Shown one piece after another: positions 25,087-35,700 of a stretch of 64,000 bases of DNA (its first letter is position 1; each line of letters opens with the position of its first letter). Made by a program: the position numbers and the translations under genes. The notes beneath the pieces are model-generated. The model ran no database searches. It was not told the DNA's origin and saw only the letters and a list, made by a program, of their open reading frames with translations. This DNA comes from Cryobacterium sp. PH29-G1 (GTDB taxonomy: Bacteria; Actinomycetota; Actinomycetes; Actinomycetales; Microbacteriaceae): positions 1-64,000 of the forward strand of contig NZ_JASISY010000001.1 in NCBI RefSeq assembly GCF_030063365.1, in the 5' to 3' direction.

Positions 25087-25581
25087 TTACGGGCCGGCCG
25101 AGGCCGCGGCCTTGCGGCGGATAGCCGTCGTAATCTCGCGCCGCAGCCACGTGATCGCGTGGGCCTGATCAAACCGACGGGCACAGAGCCCGCAGGCCAG
25201 GGGGCGGGTGGGTTGCCGATAGCGATAGTGCGTGTGCCCGGCCGGACAGGTTCCCACCCAGGGCGCGAGCTCATCGGCGATTTCGCCGTCGTGGGTGCGC
25301 TTGCCGTCGTAGCCGAGGTCGTACGCCATTTTCTTCCAGCGCGGGCCGTGCCCGGCCCGGGGCCCGGCCAAGGCGTGCGCGAGCTCGTGCAGCAGAATCT
25401 GGTGCACGTCGTCATCGGCATAGCGCGCGGCGAGGTAGCGCGAGACCGTGATGTGTTTCTTGCTGAAATTGCACAGGCCAGCCCGCTTCTTCGCGTTGTC
25501 GAAGCCGAAGGTCCAGCTGGGGTCGAGGTGCAGCACGATAAGGGCATCAGCCCAGCGTCGCACCTGAACGAGATCGGCCAT
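25087..25581 (-). CDS. SprT-like zinc metalloprotease domain protein
   Basis: A 164-residue protein with the SprT signature: HELAH at 65-69 (zinc ligands and catalytic Glu), and a third His in the GHGPRWKKMAYDLGYDG segment. A C-terminal zinc-ribbon-like part follows (CPAGHTHYRY and CGLCARRF). SprT-like domains are related to eukaryotic Spartan proteases that degrade DNA-protein crosslinks; the bacterial role is less clear. Its ATG overlaps the stop of the sugar dehydrogenase gene (TGATG), so the two are translationally coupled. Confidence 0.9.
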   Translation of the reverse strand: MADLVQVRRWADALIVLHLDPSWTFGFDNAKKRAGLCNFSKKHITVSRYLAARYADDDVHQILLHELAHALAGPRAGHGPRWKKMAYDLGYDGKRTHDGEIADELAPWVGTCPAGHTHYRYRQPTRPLACGLCARRFDQAHAITWLRREITTAIRRKAAASAGP

Positions 25582-26894
25582 CAGGGCTCGACCATCGCGG
25601 CGGGTACCGAAACGGGGCGCACATGCACCTGATAAAGCCGGTCGTCACCGGCTACCGGGGAGCCCCGACCGTCTGTGTTATTACTCACAAACCATAGTGT
25701 GCCAGCAGGGCCCGACACCACGTCCCGCAGCCTCCCATATCTGTTCACGAACCACGCGGTGGGTGCCCCTGTGGAGGAGTCCCCGCCAGTGGAGCCACTC
25801 GTGATCGGGATACTCCACAAGCGGCTGCCGCGCAGGCTGGCCAGAAAGATCGTGTCAGACACGATAACCAGGCCGCTCGGGCTCGCATCCGCTGTGGACC
25901 ATTGCTGCTCGGGATCGATGAATCTTGCGTCGCCGGCCTGGCCCTCGACCGTCGGCCAACCGTAATTGCCGCCCGGCACAATACGGTTGAGCTCATCCCA
26001 GGTGTTCTGGCCGAACTCGCTCGACCACAGCTGCCCGTGGGAATCCCAGGCGATACCCTGCGGGTTGCGATGCCCGTAGGAGTAGACGAGCGTGTCGAAG
26101 GGATTGGCCTCGGAACCGATGGGGACGTCCCCGGTGGGGGTCATGCGCAGAATCTTGCCGCCGAGTGCATCGAGATCCTGGGCGGTGGCCGGGTTTCCGG
26201 CATCGCCGACCGTGGCGTACAGCAGCCCGTCGGGCCCGAATGCGATGCGGCCGCCATTGTGATTGCCGGCCCGCGGAATCGAATCCAGAACCAGATCCGG
26301 TGCCCCGAGGGTGTGGCCGCCGTTGGACCCGGCCAGGGGCATCCGCTCAATGCGGTTGTCGGTCGCCGTGCTGAGGTAGGCGTAGACCCAGCCGTCTCCG
26401 CCGGGCGCTGCGGTATCGGCGAGGAAGGCGAGGCCGAGCAGGCCGCCCTCACCATTCGGCTGCGCTGCTTCGACCGTGCCGACCTCACGCAGGCTCCCGT
26501 CGGGCAGCAACTCGCGCACCCGGGCGGTATCGCGCTCGCTGATGAGCGTGGCGCCGCTGGGCAGCCGCAGAATCGACCATGGTGCCGCCAACCCGGAAGC
26601 GATGACAACGGGGTCGCCGACCGGCTGCACCGGCGTGAGTGGGTTGGTGCCCGACTCGAGTTGGGTCGGGGTCGGCTGGGCCGGTCGCTCGGTCGCCGGT
26701 GCAGCGTTTGGCGCTTCGGCGCTGCAGGCCGCGAGCGTCAGAATAATCAGTGCGGTAGCCGTGCTCAGTGCGGTCACCATGCGCAGCCTGGTCAGCCCCC
26801 GCACGCCGGGTGCCGTGCGCAGCTGGGCCGGCGTTGGCGGCAGTGGCGACACGGTGATCACCGCGCGACGAAACCGCAGAGCCCGATGGGCCAC
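25581..26894 (-). CDS. PQQ-dependent sugar dehydrogenase-like lipoprotein
   Basis: A 437-residue protein of the glucose/sorbosone dehydrogenase beta-propeller family. The N-terminus carries a lipoprotein signal (ATALIILTLAAC, lipid-attachment C57), so it is anchored to the outside of the membrane. Propeller segments include GLAAPWSILRLPSG, QPNGEGGLLGLAFLAD, NHNGGRIAFGPDGLLYATVGD, YGHRNPQGIAWD and EFGQNTWDELNRIVPGGNYGWP; the catalytic-type His is in NHNGG. GTG 26894 has GAGGTG 4 bases upstream. It is coupled to the SprT-like gene. The real substrate and whether PQQ is bound are not known. Confidence 0.9.
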   Translation of the reverse strand: MAHRALRFRRAVITVSPLPPTPAQLRTAPGVRGLTRLRMVTALSTATALIILTLAACSAEAPNAAPATERPAQPTPTQLESGTNPLTPVQPVGDPVVIASGLAAPWSILRLPSGATLISERDTARVRELLPDGSLREVGTVEAAQPNGEGGLLGLAFLADTAAPGGDGWVYAYLSTATDNRIERMPLAGSNGGHTLGAPDLVLDSIPRAGNHNGGRIAFGPDGLLYATVGDAGNPATAQDLDALGGKILRMTPTGDVPIGSEANPFDTLVYSYGHRNPQGIAWDSHGQLWSSEFGQNTWDELNRIVPGGNYGWPTVEGQAGDARFIDPEQQWSTADASPSGLVIVSDTIFLASLRGSRLWSIPITSGSTGGDSSTGAPTAWFVNRYGRLRDVVSGPAGTLWFVSNNTDGRGSPVAGDDRLYQVHVRPVSVPAAMVEP

Positions 26895-26909
26895 CGTTCA
26901 CCTCGCCTT

Positions 26910-26954
26910 CGTGGTGATTGCCGTCGTGGTGATTGCACTCGAGGAGATTGCACT
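26910..26954. repeat. 15-bp tandem repeat, three units
   Basis: Three units of the form CGTGGTGATTGCACT lie directly upstream of the sugar dehydrogenase start, in the place where its promoter would be expected. The units differ at only a few positions. Confidence 0.75.
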
Positions 26955-27013
26955 CGAGGTGAGTACAGCATGCCGCAGCACACGGCCCACGGCCAGTATC
27001 CGGTCGCAATGTC

Positions 27014-27105
27014 GCATAACTCCTGCAATTCCAGCCGGCGCAAAGCTGGTACCGCGAGATTCCACAGGTGTTGGAACCCCTGGCCTGAATTTGCAGGAGT
27101 TATGC
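27014..27105. repeat. Inverted repeat GCATAACTCCTGCAA with 62-bp loop
   Basis: GCATAACTCCTGCAA (27014-27028) and its perfect complement TTGCAGGAGTTATGC (27091-27105) flank a loop that can itself form smaller stems. It lies between two minus-strand genes. No T tract follows on either strand. It looks like a mobile or regulatory hairpin rather than a classic terminator. Confidence 0.75.
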
Positions 27106-27226
27106 GCGCGGGAGGGTAGGCCTGGGGGCGCGCGGTAGGGGGGACTGCGGGTCGCGGAGTTGGGACCGGGGGTCGCGAGGTGCGGGACTGAGCGCCGCAG
27201 GGGAGGTCAAGCCTGTGTGGCGCGAG

Positions 27227-27370
27227 GGTGGTCAGGACGGTGCTGGGCAGGAGGGTGCTGGGCAGGACCGTGCTGGGCAGGAGGGTGGTCAGGACGGTGC
27301 TGGGCAGGAGGGTGCTGGGCAGGACCGTGCTGGGCAGGACGGTGCTGGGCAGGACGGTGTCGGTCAGGAC
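27227..27370 (+). repeat. 15/12-bp minisatellite with 57-bp higher-order period
   Basis: Ten units: eight of 15 bp (GGTGCTGGGCAGGAC type) and two of 12 bp (GGTGGTCAGGAC). The blocks 27227-27283 and 27284-27340 are nearly identical 57-bp copies. The array abuts and slightly overlaps the stop codon of the TPR gene (27364-27366). Confidence 0.9.
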
Positions 27371-27891
27371 TGGGGGCCGCGAGCGGCGATGTGCGACTCG
27401 ACGACCGCCACGGCGAGCAGCGAGCTGTCGAGTTCGTCGGCGTCGGCGCCGTCTTTCTCCCGCAGAAACACGGCCGCCGTGAAATCGGTGAGCGCACCCT
27501 CGAGGTTGCCCTGGTCGAAGTACACCTTGCCGCGGTGCTGCCGGGCGTAGGCGGCGAGCCTGGTCCACTCGTGCACCTCGGAGTCGAGGATGCAGTGGGT
27601 CAGCTCGCTCGCGGCCTCATCAAGCTTGCCTTGAAATTGCAGAACCTGGGCTCGACGGATGCGACTGGCCACGGCCTGCTCCCGGTTGCCGGTGAAGCGC
27701 GACTGACGCAGCGCCTCATTCGCGATCTCCCAGGCTTCGTCGAGTCGACCGACCAGGCGCAGCAGGGCGACCTTCTCATTGAGGGCGGCGAGGCTGCGCA
27801 GGTTGCCGAGCTCGGCGAGTCGCTCGCCAGCGGCCAGAAGGTCGACTTTCTCGCGCAGAGTGATGGGATCGTAACCGATGATGAAACTCAG
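27364..27891 (-). CDS. Tetratricopeptide-repeat-like protein, possible CTG start
   Basis: A 175-residue helical protein with TPR-like pairs: [42 protein letters not shown] and [20 protein letters not shown]. No ATG, GTG or TTG occurs in frame before internal residue 74 (ATG... at 27672 is too far in, as helices clearly begin earlier). CTG at 27891 has AGGAA 6 bases upstream and gives an N-terminus [15 protein letters not shown] of homologue-like character. The frame is closed by TAG at 27940-27942. The stop lies at the edge of a minisatellite. Such proteins usually act as protein-interaction scaffolds; a function is not known. Confidence 0.7.
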   Translation of the reverse strand: MSFIIGYDPITLREKVDLLAAGERLAELGNLRSLAALNEKVALLRLVGRLDEAWEIANEALRQSRFTGNREQAVASRIRRAQVLQFQGKLDEAASELTHCILDSEVHEWTRLAAYARQHRGKVYFDQGNLEGALTDFTAAVFLREKDGADADELDSSLLAVAVVESHIAARGPQS

Positions 27892-27991
27892 GGTGTGTTC
27901 CTGTAAGACGGGCGGCGAAGCCGCGGTGAAGGGGTCGATCTAGGGTACCCCCGCTGGCGCCGATCGAGGCCGTCGGTACCGGGCGTGGCGG

Positions 27992-28882
27992 CTAGTGCCC
28001 GATTTGAAAGACGGTGCGGCCGGGGAGCGGCGACTGCGTCGAGGTTTCGTCGGTGGCGACGAGTGAACCGGCCATGAATTGCTTCAGTTCGGTGCCCTCG
28101 ATGACCTTGGCCGGGTGCGGGCCGTTGGCGAGCAGCCGCGGAATCCAATTGAGGTCGATCGGGGTGTGGGCGGCCACGAACACGATATTGCCGAAGCGGC
28201 GGCCCTTGAGCACCTGCGTCTCGGCGAATCCGATGACGTGGTCGAACACGGCCGAAAGGGTTGCGGCCTGGCCGCGCGCGAACGCGAGGCCGGGGCCATC
28301 CGCTACGTTGACGGCGAGGACGCCGCGCGGAGACAACAGCGGGGCGGCGAGGGCGAAGAACTCTCGACTCGTGACGTGTTTGGGAGTGCGCGCTCCCGAA
28401 AAGATATCGACCACAACGAGGTCGACGGCGCCGTGCAGCCCGGCGGGCAGCTTGCCGAGCACTTCGCGGGCATCGCCGTGGCGCACGCGCAGCTGGGCAC
28501 GTTTATCCCACGGCAACTCCGAGCGCACTAGATCGATCAGGTCGCTTTCAATCTCAACGACCTGCTGGCGGGAACCGGGCCGGGTCGCCTCAACATAGCG
28601 CGGCAGGGTGAGCGCACCTGCGCCGAGGTGAACGGCGGTGATCGGCTCGTGCGGGTCGCCGAGCAGGTCGATCACGTGCCCGATGCGCTGGATGTACTCG
28701 AAGAACAGCTCGTCGGGGTGATCGATGTTCACGTGCGACTGCGGTGTGCCGTCGACCACGAGCTGAAAGCTGCCGGGGGTGAATCGGTCGGGTTCAATCA
28801 CCGCCGTGTGTCCACTCAATTTCAATACGACCGACGGATGCCCCGCGTCGCTGCCTGATTCACCCTTACGCCCACTGCTCAT
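27992..28882 (-). CDS. Spermidine synthase-like (SAM methyltransferase-fold) protein
   Basis: A 296-residue protein of the polyamine-synthase-like group. After a beta-rich N-terminal part (VVDGTPQSHVNIDHPDELFFEYIQRIGHVID), the cofactor loop is ITAVHLGAGALTLPRYV, followed by QQVVEIESDLIDLVR, RVRHGDAREVL and DLVVVDIFSGARTPKHV. Classic spermidine synthases have the DxD/E substrate residues in GGGDGG and ED motifs; here HLGAGAL and the VDIFSG sequence differ, so true polyamine synthesis is not assured. It is divergent from rpoB. A GGGGGG run touches the ATG. Confidence 0.82.
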   Translation of the reverse strand: MSSGRKGESGSDAGHPSVVLKLSGHTAVIEPDRFTPGSFQLVVDGTPQSHVNIDHPDELFFEYIQRIGHVIDLLGDPHEPITAVHLGAGALTLPRYVEATRPGSRQQVVEIESDLIDLVRSELPWDKRAQLRVRHGDAREVLGKLPAGLHGAVDLVVVDIFSGARTPKHVTSREFFALAAPLLSPRGVLAVNVADGPGLAFARGQAATLSAVFDHVIGFAETQVLKGRRFGNIVFVAAHTPIDLNWIPRLLANGPHPAKVIEGTELKQFMAGSLVATDETSTQSPLPGRTVFQIGH

Positions 28883-28918
28883 CCCCCCAGTCTGCGCCCT
28901 CCAGCTCCTCGACCCTTT

Positions 28919-28979
28919 CGCGAGAGCGGAAAAATGGTTGCTTCACCACCGCTGAAGCAACCATTTTCCCGCTCTCGCG
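28919..28979. repeat. Near-perfect 27-bp hairpin between divergent genes
   Basis: Arms 28919-28945 and 28953-28979 pair at 26 of 27 positions around the loop CCACCGC. Each arm contains CGCGAGAGCGG and ATGGTTGCTTCA. Both flanking genes read away from it, so it does not terminate either one. There is no U tract. Confidence 0.85.
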
Positions 28980-29030
28980 GGAGGGCGGAGGGGTGTTATA
29001 CCTGAGAATTTGGGAATTGGCAAGAATTTA

Positions 29031-29060
29031 GTGGACATGTCGCCAGATGGGGCATATAGT
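29031..29060 (+). promoter_or_regulatory. Putative rpoB promoter
   Basis: GTGGAC (29031-29036) and TATAGT (29055-29060) are separated by 18 bp and resemble a housekeeping sigma-A promoter. A start near 29067 would leave a leader of about 155 nt before rpoB. The 340-bp gene-free stretch 28883-29222 otherwise holds only the hairpin at 28919-28979 and the leader. Inferred by consensus only. Confidence 0.45.
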
Positions 29061-29222
29061 TGATCCTTGCGCTCCCAGACAAACCTTGCCTTCATATTGC
29101 GGTCGGCTTTGCGTGTTCAAGCCACCTTGAGGCACATTTCCTACGAGTTTCTTTCCTAGGGTCTGCGGAGTCTTCACCAATAACAGTAACTAGACCTGAC
29201 GGGGTCCACGGAGGTTATTTCC

Positions 29223-32200
29223 TTGGCTGCTGCGCGCAACGCAACCACCAACTCACCCAAGAACGGCCGCGCTCACGAGCGTCTGTCGTTCGCGAAGATC
29301 AGCGACCACTTGAACGTTCCGGATCTGCTTGCATTGCAGACCGAGAGCTTCGACTGGCTCGTCGGCAACGACATCTGGAAAGCTCGCGTCGCCGAGGCCC
29401 AGAAAGCCGGACGCCAGGACCTGCCGAATCGCACCGGGCTCGATGAGATCTTCGAGGAGATCTCTCCCATCGAGGACCTCGGCGAAACGATGCAGCTGTC
29501 CTTCACCAACCCGGAACTCGAGCCGGAGAAGTACACCATTGACGAGTGCAAGGAAAAGGGTAAGACCTATTCCGCCCCGCTCTATGTGAACGCTGAGTTC
29601 ATGAACCACCTCACCGGTGAGATCAAGACTCAGACCGTGTTCATGGGTGACTTCCCGTTGATGACCCCCAAGGGCACCTTCGTGATCAACGGCACCGAGC
29701 GTGTCGTCGTTTCGCAGCTGGTGCGCTCCCCGGGCGTGTACTTCAACCGCGAGCAGGAGAAGACGTCTGACAAGGACATCTACTCCGCCCGCGTCATCCC
29801 GAGCCGTGGTGCTTGGCTTGAATTCGAGATCGACAAGCGCGACCAGGTCGGCGTACGTATCGACCGCAAGCGCAAGCAGTCCGTGACCGTGTTCCTCAAG
29901 GCCCTCGGCCTGTCCAGTGAGCAGATCCTCGAGGAGTTCAAGGGCTACGCGTCCATCGAGCTCACCCTCGAGAAGGACAACATCCTCACCAAGGAAGAAG
30001 CCCTCAAGGACATCTACCGCAAGCTTCGTCCCGGCGAGCAGGTTGCTGCCGAGGCCGCGCGTGCGCTCCTGGACAACTTCTTCTTCAACTCCAAGCGCTA
30101 CGACCTGGCCAAGGTTGGTCGTTACAAGATCAACCGCAAGCTCGGCCTCGAAGCCCCGCTGAGTGATTCCGTACTGACGCTCCAGGACATCCTGGCCACC
30201 ATCAAGTACCTCGTCGCCCTGCACGACAACCAGACCACCCTTCCGGGTCTGCGCGACGGCAAGATGACCGACATCAACATCGACATCGACGACATCGACC
30301 ACTTCGGTAACCGTCGTATTCGCGCCGTTGGTGAGCTCATTCAGAACCAGGTGCGCACCGGCCTGTCCCGCATGGAGCGCGTCGTTCGCGAACGCATGAC
30401 CACGCAGGACATCGAAGCGATCACGCCGCAGACCCTGATCAACGTGCGCCCCGTCGTTGCCGCGATCAAGGAGTTCTTCGGAACCAGCCAGCTGTCGCAG
30501 TTCATGGACCAGAACAACCCGCTCGCCGGACTGACGCACAAGCGTCGCCTGTCCGCGCTGGGCCCGGGTGGTTTGTCCCGTGACCGCGCCGGCGTCGAGG
30601 TGCGAGACGTTCACCCCTCGCACTACGGCCGCATGTGCCCGATCGAAACCCCGGAAGGCCCGAACATCGGTCTGATCGGGTCGCTCGCCTCCTTCGCGCA
30701 GATCAACGCGTTCGGTTTCATTGAGACTCCGTACCGTCGTGTGGTCAACAACAAGGTGACCGAGCAGATCGATTACCTCACCGCGAGCGAAGAGGACGAC
30801 TTCATCGTCGCCCAGGCCAACGCCCCGTTGACCAAGGACTCGCACTTCTCCGAAACCCGCGTGCTGGCTCGTAAGAAGGGTGGCGAGGTCGACCTCGTTC
30901 CCGCTGAAGAGATCGGCTACATGGATGTCTCGCCGCGCCAGATGGTGTCGGTAGCAACCAGCCTCATCCCGTTCCTCGAGCACGACGATGCTAACCGTGC
31001 GCTCATGGGCGCCAACATGCAGCGTCAGGCGGTGCCGCTGCTCCTCAGCGACAGCCCGCTCGTCGGAACCGGCATGGAGGTCTACACGGCCATCGACGCC
31101 GGTGACGTGCTCACCGCAGCGAAGCCCGGCGTGGTTTCCGAGGTCTCGGCTGACGTCGTTACCATTCAGCTCGATGAGGGCGGAACGCAGGACTACTACC
31201 TGCGCAAGTTCAGCCGCTCCAACCAGGGCACGAGCTTCAACCACCGCGTGATCGTCAACGCCGGTGAACGCATCGAAGCCGGCGAGGTTATCGCCGACGG
31301 ACCCGCCACCGACCAGGGCGAACTCGCCCTCGGAAAGAACCTGCTCGTGGCATTCATGCCGTGGGAAGGCTACAACTTCGAGGACGCGATCATCCTGAGC
31401 CAGAACCTGGTCAAGGACGACACCCTCTCCTCGATTCACATCGAAGAGTACGAAGTGGATGCCCGTGATACCAAGCTGGGTAAGGAAGAGATCACTCGCG
31501 ACCTGCCCAACGTGTCGCCGGACTTCCTCGCCGACCTCGACGAGCGTGGCATCATTCGCATCGGAGCCGAGGTTCGCCCCGGCGATATCCTCGTCGGTAA
31601 GGTCACGCCCAAGGGCGAGACCGAGCTCTCCGCCGAAGAGCGCCTGCTGCGCGCCATCTTCAACGAGAAGAGCCGCGAAGTTCGCGACACCTCGCTCAAG
31701 GTTCCCCACGGTGAGCGCGGCACCATCATCGGTGTCAAGGTGTTCGACTCGCAGGACGGCGACGACGAGCTCGGCTCGGGCGTCAACCAGCGCGTGGTCG
31801 TGTTCATCGCCCAGAAGCGCAAGATCACCGAGGGTGACAAGCTCGCCGGGCGTCACGGCAACAAGGGTGTCATCTCCCGCATTTTGCCGATCGAGGACAT
31901 GCCGTTCCTCGCCGACGGAACCCCGGTTGACATCATCCTCAACCCGCTCGGTATCCCCGGTCGCATGAACTTCGGTCAGGTGCTCGAAACGCACCTCGGC
32001 TGGATTGCGAAGCAGGGCTGGAACGTCGAGGGCAAGCCGAAATGGGCTGCTCGGCTTCCGGAGCACGCCTTCAGTGCCGCCCCCGGCACGAAGGTCGCCA
32101 CTCCGGTATTCGACGGTGCGCTCGAGATCGAGATCGAGGGTCTTCTGGACTCCACGACCCTGACCCGCGACGGCGATCGCCTCATCGGTTCCACCGGCAA

Positions 32201-32714
32201 GACCCAGCTCTTCGACGGCCGCTCCGGCGAGCCGTTCCCGATGCCGGTGTCCGTTGGATACATGTACATCCTGAAGCTCCACCACCTCGTCGACGACAAG
32301 ATCCACGCTCGTTCGACCGGTCCGTACTCCATGATCACCCAGCAGCCGCTGGGTGGTAAGGCGCAGTTCGGTGGACAGCGTTTCGGTGAGATGGAGGTGT
32401 GGGCGCTCGAAGCATATGGAGCCGCCTACGCCCTGCAGGAACTCCTGACCATCAAGAGCGACGATATCCTCGGCCGCGTCAAGGTGTACGAAGCCATCGT
32501 CAAGGGTGAGAACATCCAGGAACCCGGCATTCCCGAGAGCTTCAAGGTTCTTATCAAGGAAATGCAGTCGCTCTGCTTGAACGTCGAGGTGCTCTCGGCC
32601 GATGGCACCGCAGTGAGCCTGCGCGACACGGATGACGAGGTGTTCCGTGCTGCGGAAGAGCTCGGCATCAACATTTCCACCCGGTTTGAGTCGTCGTCCA
32701 TCGACGACATCTAA
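29223..32714 (+). CDS. rpoB: DNA-directed RNA polymerase subunit beta
   Basis: A 1163-residue beta subunit of normal actinobacterial length. It starts with TTG, with GGAGG 8 bases upstream; no ATG is suitable. The rifampicin region at about residues 415-480 reads [20 protein letters not shown], then [12 protein letters not shown]; the residues equivalent to E. coli D516, H526 and S531 are the sensitive type. Other conserved blocks are [19 protein letters not shown], the [19 protein letters not shown]-type segment, and [17 protein letters not shown]. It forms the catalytic core with rpoC, 42 bp downstream. Expression is expected from the promoter at about 29031-29060. Confidence 0.99.
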   Translation: MAAARNATTNSPKNGRAHERLSFAKISDHLNVPDLLALQTESFDWLVGNDIWKARVAEAQKAGRQDLPNRTGLDEIFEEISPIEDLGETMQLSFTNPELEPEKYTIDECKEKGKTYSAPLYVNAEFMNHLTGEIKTQTVFMGDFPLMTPKGTFVINGTERVVVSQLVRSPGVYFNREQEKTSDKDIYSARVIPSRGAWLEFEIDKRDQVGVRIDRKRKQSVTVFLKALGLSSEQILEEFKGYASIELTLEKDNILTKEEALKDIYRKLRPGEQVAAEAARALLDNFFFNSKRYDLAKVGRYKINRKLGLEAPLSDSVLTLQDILATIKYLVALHDNQTTLPGLRDGKMTDINIDIDDIDHFGNRRIRAVGELIQNQVRTGLSRMERVVRERMTTQDIEAITPQTLINVRPVVAAIKEFFGTSQLSQFMDQNNPLAGLTHKRRLSALGPGGLSRDRAGVEVRDVHPSHYGRMCPIETPEGPNIGLIGSLASFAQINAFGFIETPYRRVVNNKVTEQIDYLTASEEDDFIVAQANAPLTKDSHFSETRVLARKKGGEVDLVPAEEIGYMDVSPRQMVSVATSLIPFLEHDDANRALMGANMQRQAVPLLLSDSPLVGTGMEVYTAIDAGDVLTAAKPGVVSEVSADVVTIQLDEGGTQDYYLRKFSRSNQGTSFNHRVIVNAGERIEAGEVIADGPATDQGELALGKNLLVAFMPWEGYNFEDAIILSQNLVKDDTLSSIHIEEYEVDARDTKLGKEEITRDLPNVSPDFLADLDERGIIRIGAEVRPGDILVGKVTPKGETELSAEERLLRAIFNEKSREVRDTSLKVPHGERGTIIGVKVFDSQDGDDELGSGVNQRVVVFIAQKRKITEGDKLAGRHGNKGVISRILPIEDMPFLADGTPVDIILNPLGIPGRMNFGQVLETHLGWIAKQGWNVEGKPKWAARLPEHAFSAAPGTKVATPVFDGALEIEIEGLLDSTTLTRDGDRLIGSTGKTQLFDGRSGEPFPMPVSVGYMYILKLHHLVDDKIHARSTGPYSMITQQPLGGKAQFGGQRFGEMEVWALEAYGAAYALQELLTIKSDDILGRVKVYEAIVKGENIQEPGIPESFKVLIKEMQSLCLNVEVLSADGTAVSLRDTDDEVFRAAEELGINISTRFESSSIDDI

Positions 32715-32756
32715 GCCCGGTCCAAAGAAACTTCGAAAACTTTCCAAGGAGAGAAA

Positions 32757-35700
32757 TTGCTCGACGTAACAACATTTGACGAGCTTCGTATTGGCCTGGC
32801 TACCGCAGACGACATCCGTCGTTGGTCGCACGGTGAGGTCAAGAAGCCCGAAACTATCAACTACCGCACGCTCAAGCCGGAAAAAGACGGCCTGTTCGGT
32901 GAACAGATCTTCGGTCCCTCGCGGGACTGGGAATGCTCGTGCGGCAAGTACAAGCGTGTTCGCTTCAAAGGAATCGTCTGCGAGCGTTGCGGTGTAGAGG
33001 TCACGAAGTCGTCGGTGCGCCGTGAGCGCATGGGCCACATCGAGCTCGCTGCTCCGGTCACGCACATCTGGTACTTCAAGGGTGTGCCCTCGCGTCTGGG
33101 TTACCTGCTGGACATGGCTCCGAAGGACCTCGAAAAGGTCATCTACTTCGCCGCATACATGGTCATCACGGTTGACGAAGACGGTCGCCACCAGGACATG
33201 CCTGGCCTGGAGAACGAGCTGCGTCTCGAACTCAAGACCATCGAGTCCAGCCGCGACCAGCGCATCGCCGATCGCCTGCAGCGCCTGGAAACCGACCTCG
33301 CAGCACTGGAGGCCGAAGGCGCCAAGAGCGACCAGAAGAAGCGCACCAAGGACGCCGCCGAGAAGGAAATGGGCCAGGTTCGCAAGTCCCTGGACGAGCA
33401 GATCGTGCACCTTGAGCGTGTGTGGGAAGACTTCCGCACCCTCAAGGTCGGCGACCTGAAGCCGGAAGACTCCGTCTTCCACGAGCTTCAGGACCGTTTC
33501 GGCATGTACTTCGAGGCCTACATGGGCGCCGAAGCCATCAAGAAGCGCCTTGAGGCCTTCGACCTGGTCACCGAGAGCGAAAACCTGCACCTGCAGATCG
33601 CCGAGGGCAAGGGTCAGAAGAAGATCCGCGCCATCAAGCGTCTGCGCGTGGTCAACGCGTTCATCATGACCGGCAACTCGCCGGCCGGAATGGTGCTCGA
33701 CGTCGTACCCGTGCTCCCGCCCGAACTGCGCCCGATGGTGCAGCTCGACGGTGGACGTTTCGCCACCTCTGACCTCAACGACCTCTACCGTCGAGTGATC
33801 AACCGCAACAACCGCCTGCGTCGTCTGCTTGATCTCGGTGCCCCCGAGATCATCGTGAACAACGAAAAGCGGATGCTGCAGGAGGCCGTCGACGCACTGT
33901 TCGACAACGGTCGCCGTGGTCGCCCGGTCACCGGTACCGGTAACCGTGCCCTCAAGTCCCTGAGCGACATGCTCAAGGGAAAGCAGGGTCGTTTCCGTCA
34001 GAACCTGCTCGGCAAGCGCGTGGACTACTCTGGCCGTTCGGTCATCGTGGTTGGCCCGCAGCTCAAGCTGCACCAGTGCGGTCTGCCCAAGCAGATGGCA
34101 CTCGAGCTGTTCAAGCCGTTCGTGATCAAGCGCCTGATCGACCTGAGCCACGCTCAGAACATCAAGGCCGCCAAGCGCATGGTCGAGCGCAGCCGTCCGC
34201 AGGTCTGGGACGTGCTCGAGGAGATCATCCGCGAGCGTCCGGTCATGCTCAACCGTGCACCCACCCTGCACCGCCTCGGCATCCAGGCTTTCGAGCCTCA
34301 GCTCGTGGAGGGCAAGGCAATTCAGCTGCACCCGCTCGTGTGTGCGGCGTTCAACGCCGACTTCGACGGTGACCAGATGGCCGTGCACCTTCCGCTCTCG
34401 GTTGAGGCCCAGGCCGAGGCTCGCATCCTGATGCTTGCCTCGAACAACATCCTCAAGCCGTCTGACGGTCGTCCGGTGACCCTGCCCACCCAGGACATGA
34501 TCATCGGTCTGCACCACCTCACCACGATGAAGGAAGGTGTGGTCGGAGAAGGCCGTGCCTTCACCACCGTGTCCGAGGCCATTCTCGCGTTCGACCAGAA
34601 GTCGCTCGACCTGAATGCCAAGGTGCGCATCCGCTTGACTGATAAGTACTTCGCCGAGGGCACACAGCCCGAGGGCGTCGAGCTGGTCAACGGCCAGGCC
34701 GTCGGTACCGTTCTCGTCACCACGAGCCTCGGTCGCGCCATCTTCAACGAGGCGCTTCCGGCCGACTACCCGTACTTCGAAGACGTTGCCAACAAGGTCA
34801 CCATGTCGACCATTGTCAACGACCTCGCGGAGCGGTACGTCAAGGTGGAGGTCGCGGCAACGCTCGACCGGATCAAGGATGCCGGTTTCTACTGGGCAAC
34901 CCGTTCTGGCGTGACAGTTGCGCTCAGCGACATTCTGACGCCTCCGAACAAGAAGGAGATCGTCGCCGGTTACGAGAAGCAGGCCGCCAAGGTTCAGGCA
35001 CAGTTCGAGAAGGGTCTCACGACCGACCTCGAGCGTCGCCAGGAGCTCATCCAGATCTGGACGCGTGCCACGGAAGACGTTGCCGCAGCGATGCAGGCAA
35101 ACTTCCCGGCCGACAACACCATCAACCGCATGGTGACCTCGGGTGCTCGTGGTAACTGGCTGCAGGTGCGAAACATCGCCGGCATGCGAGGCCTCGTGAA
35201 CAACCCGAAGGGTGAGATCATCCCTCGCCCGATCATCTCGAGCTACCGCGAAGGCCTGTCCGTCGCTGAGTACTTCATTGCTACTCACGGTGCTCGTAAG
35301 GGACTGGCCGACACCGCACTGCGTACCGCCGACTCGGGGTACCTCACCCGTCGTCTCGTGGATGTCTCGCAGGACGTCATCATTCGTGAAGACGACTGTG
35401 GAACGCGCAAGGGTCTGGAACTGCCCATTGCCGGAACCGACGCCACGACCGGTGCGCTCCTGCGCGACGAAGATGGCGGCCTTCTGGTCGACTTCAACGT
35501 CGAGAACGCGGTTTACGCTCGCAGCCTGGCCGCACCCGCGGTCAACACTGCCGGTGAGGTCATCGCCGACGCCGGAGACGACGTCGGAGACGTGCTCATC
35601 GCGAAGCTCATCGCCGGTGGTGTCGAAACCATCAAGGTGCGTTCCGTGCTCACCTGTGAGTCGGCCGTCGGTGTGTGTGCGGTCTGCTACGGCCGTTCGC

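Larger units (their letters stand above)
26895..27363. other. Gene-free stretch with three repeat structures
   Basis: The 469 bp between the TPR gene and the sugar dehydrogenase gene (same strand) hold a 15-bp triplet repeat (26910-26954), a 15-bp inverted repeat with a 62-bp loop (27014-27105) and a 15/12-bp minisatellite (27227-27370). Frames are open here on both strands only because of composition and repeat periodicity. Confidence 0.7.

Noticed and set aside
27227-27370. The 15/12-bp array considered as a CRISPR or as coding sequence
   Set aside because: There are no spacers, and although frames stay open because the unit is a multiple of three, the products are pure repeats with no start signal.
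30472-30680. Possible rifampicin-resistance change in rpoB
   Set aside because: The residues equivalent to D516, H526 and S531 are the usual sensitive type.
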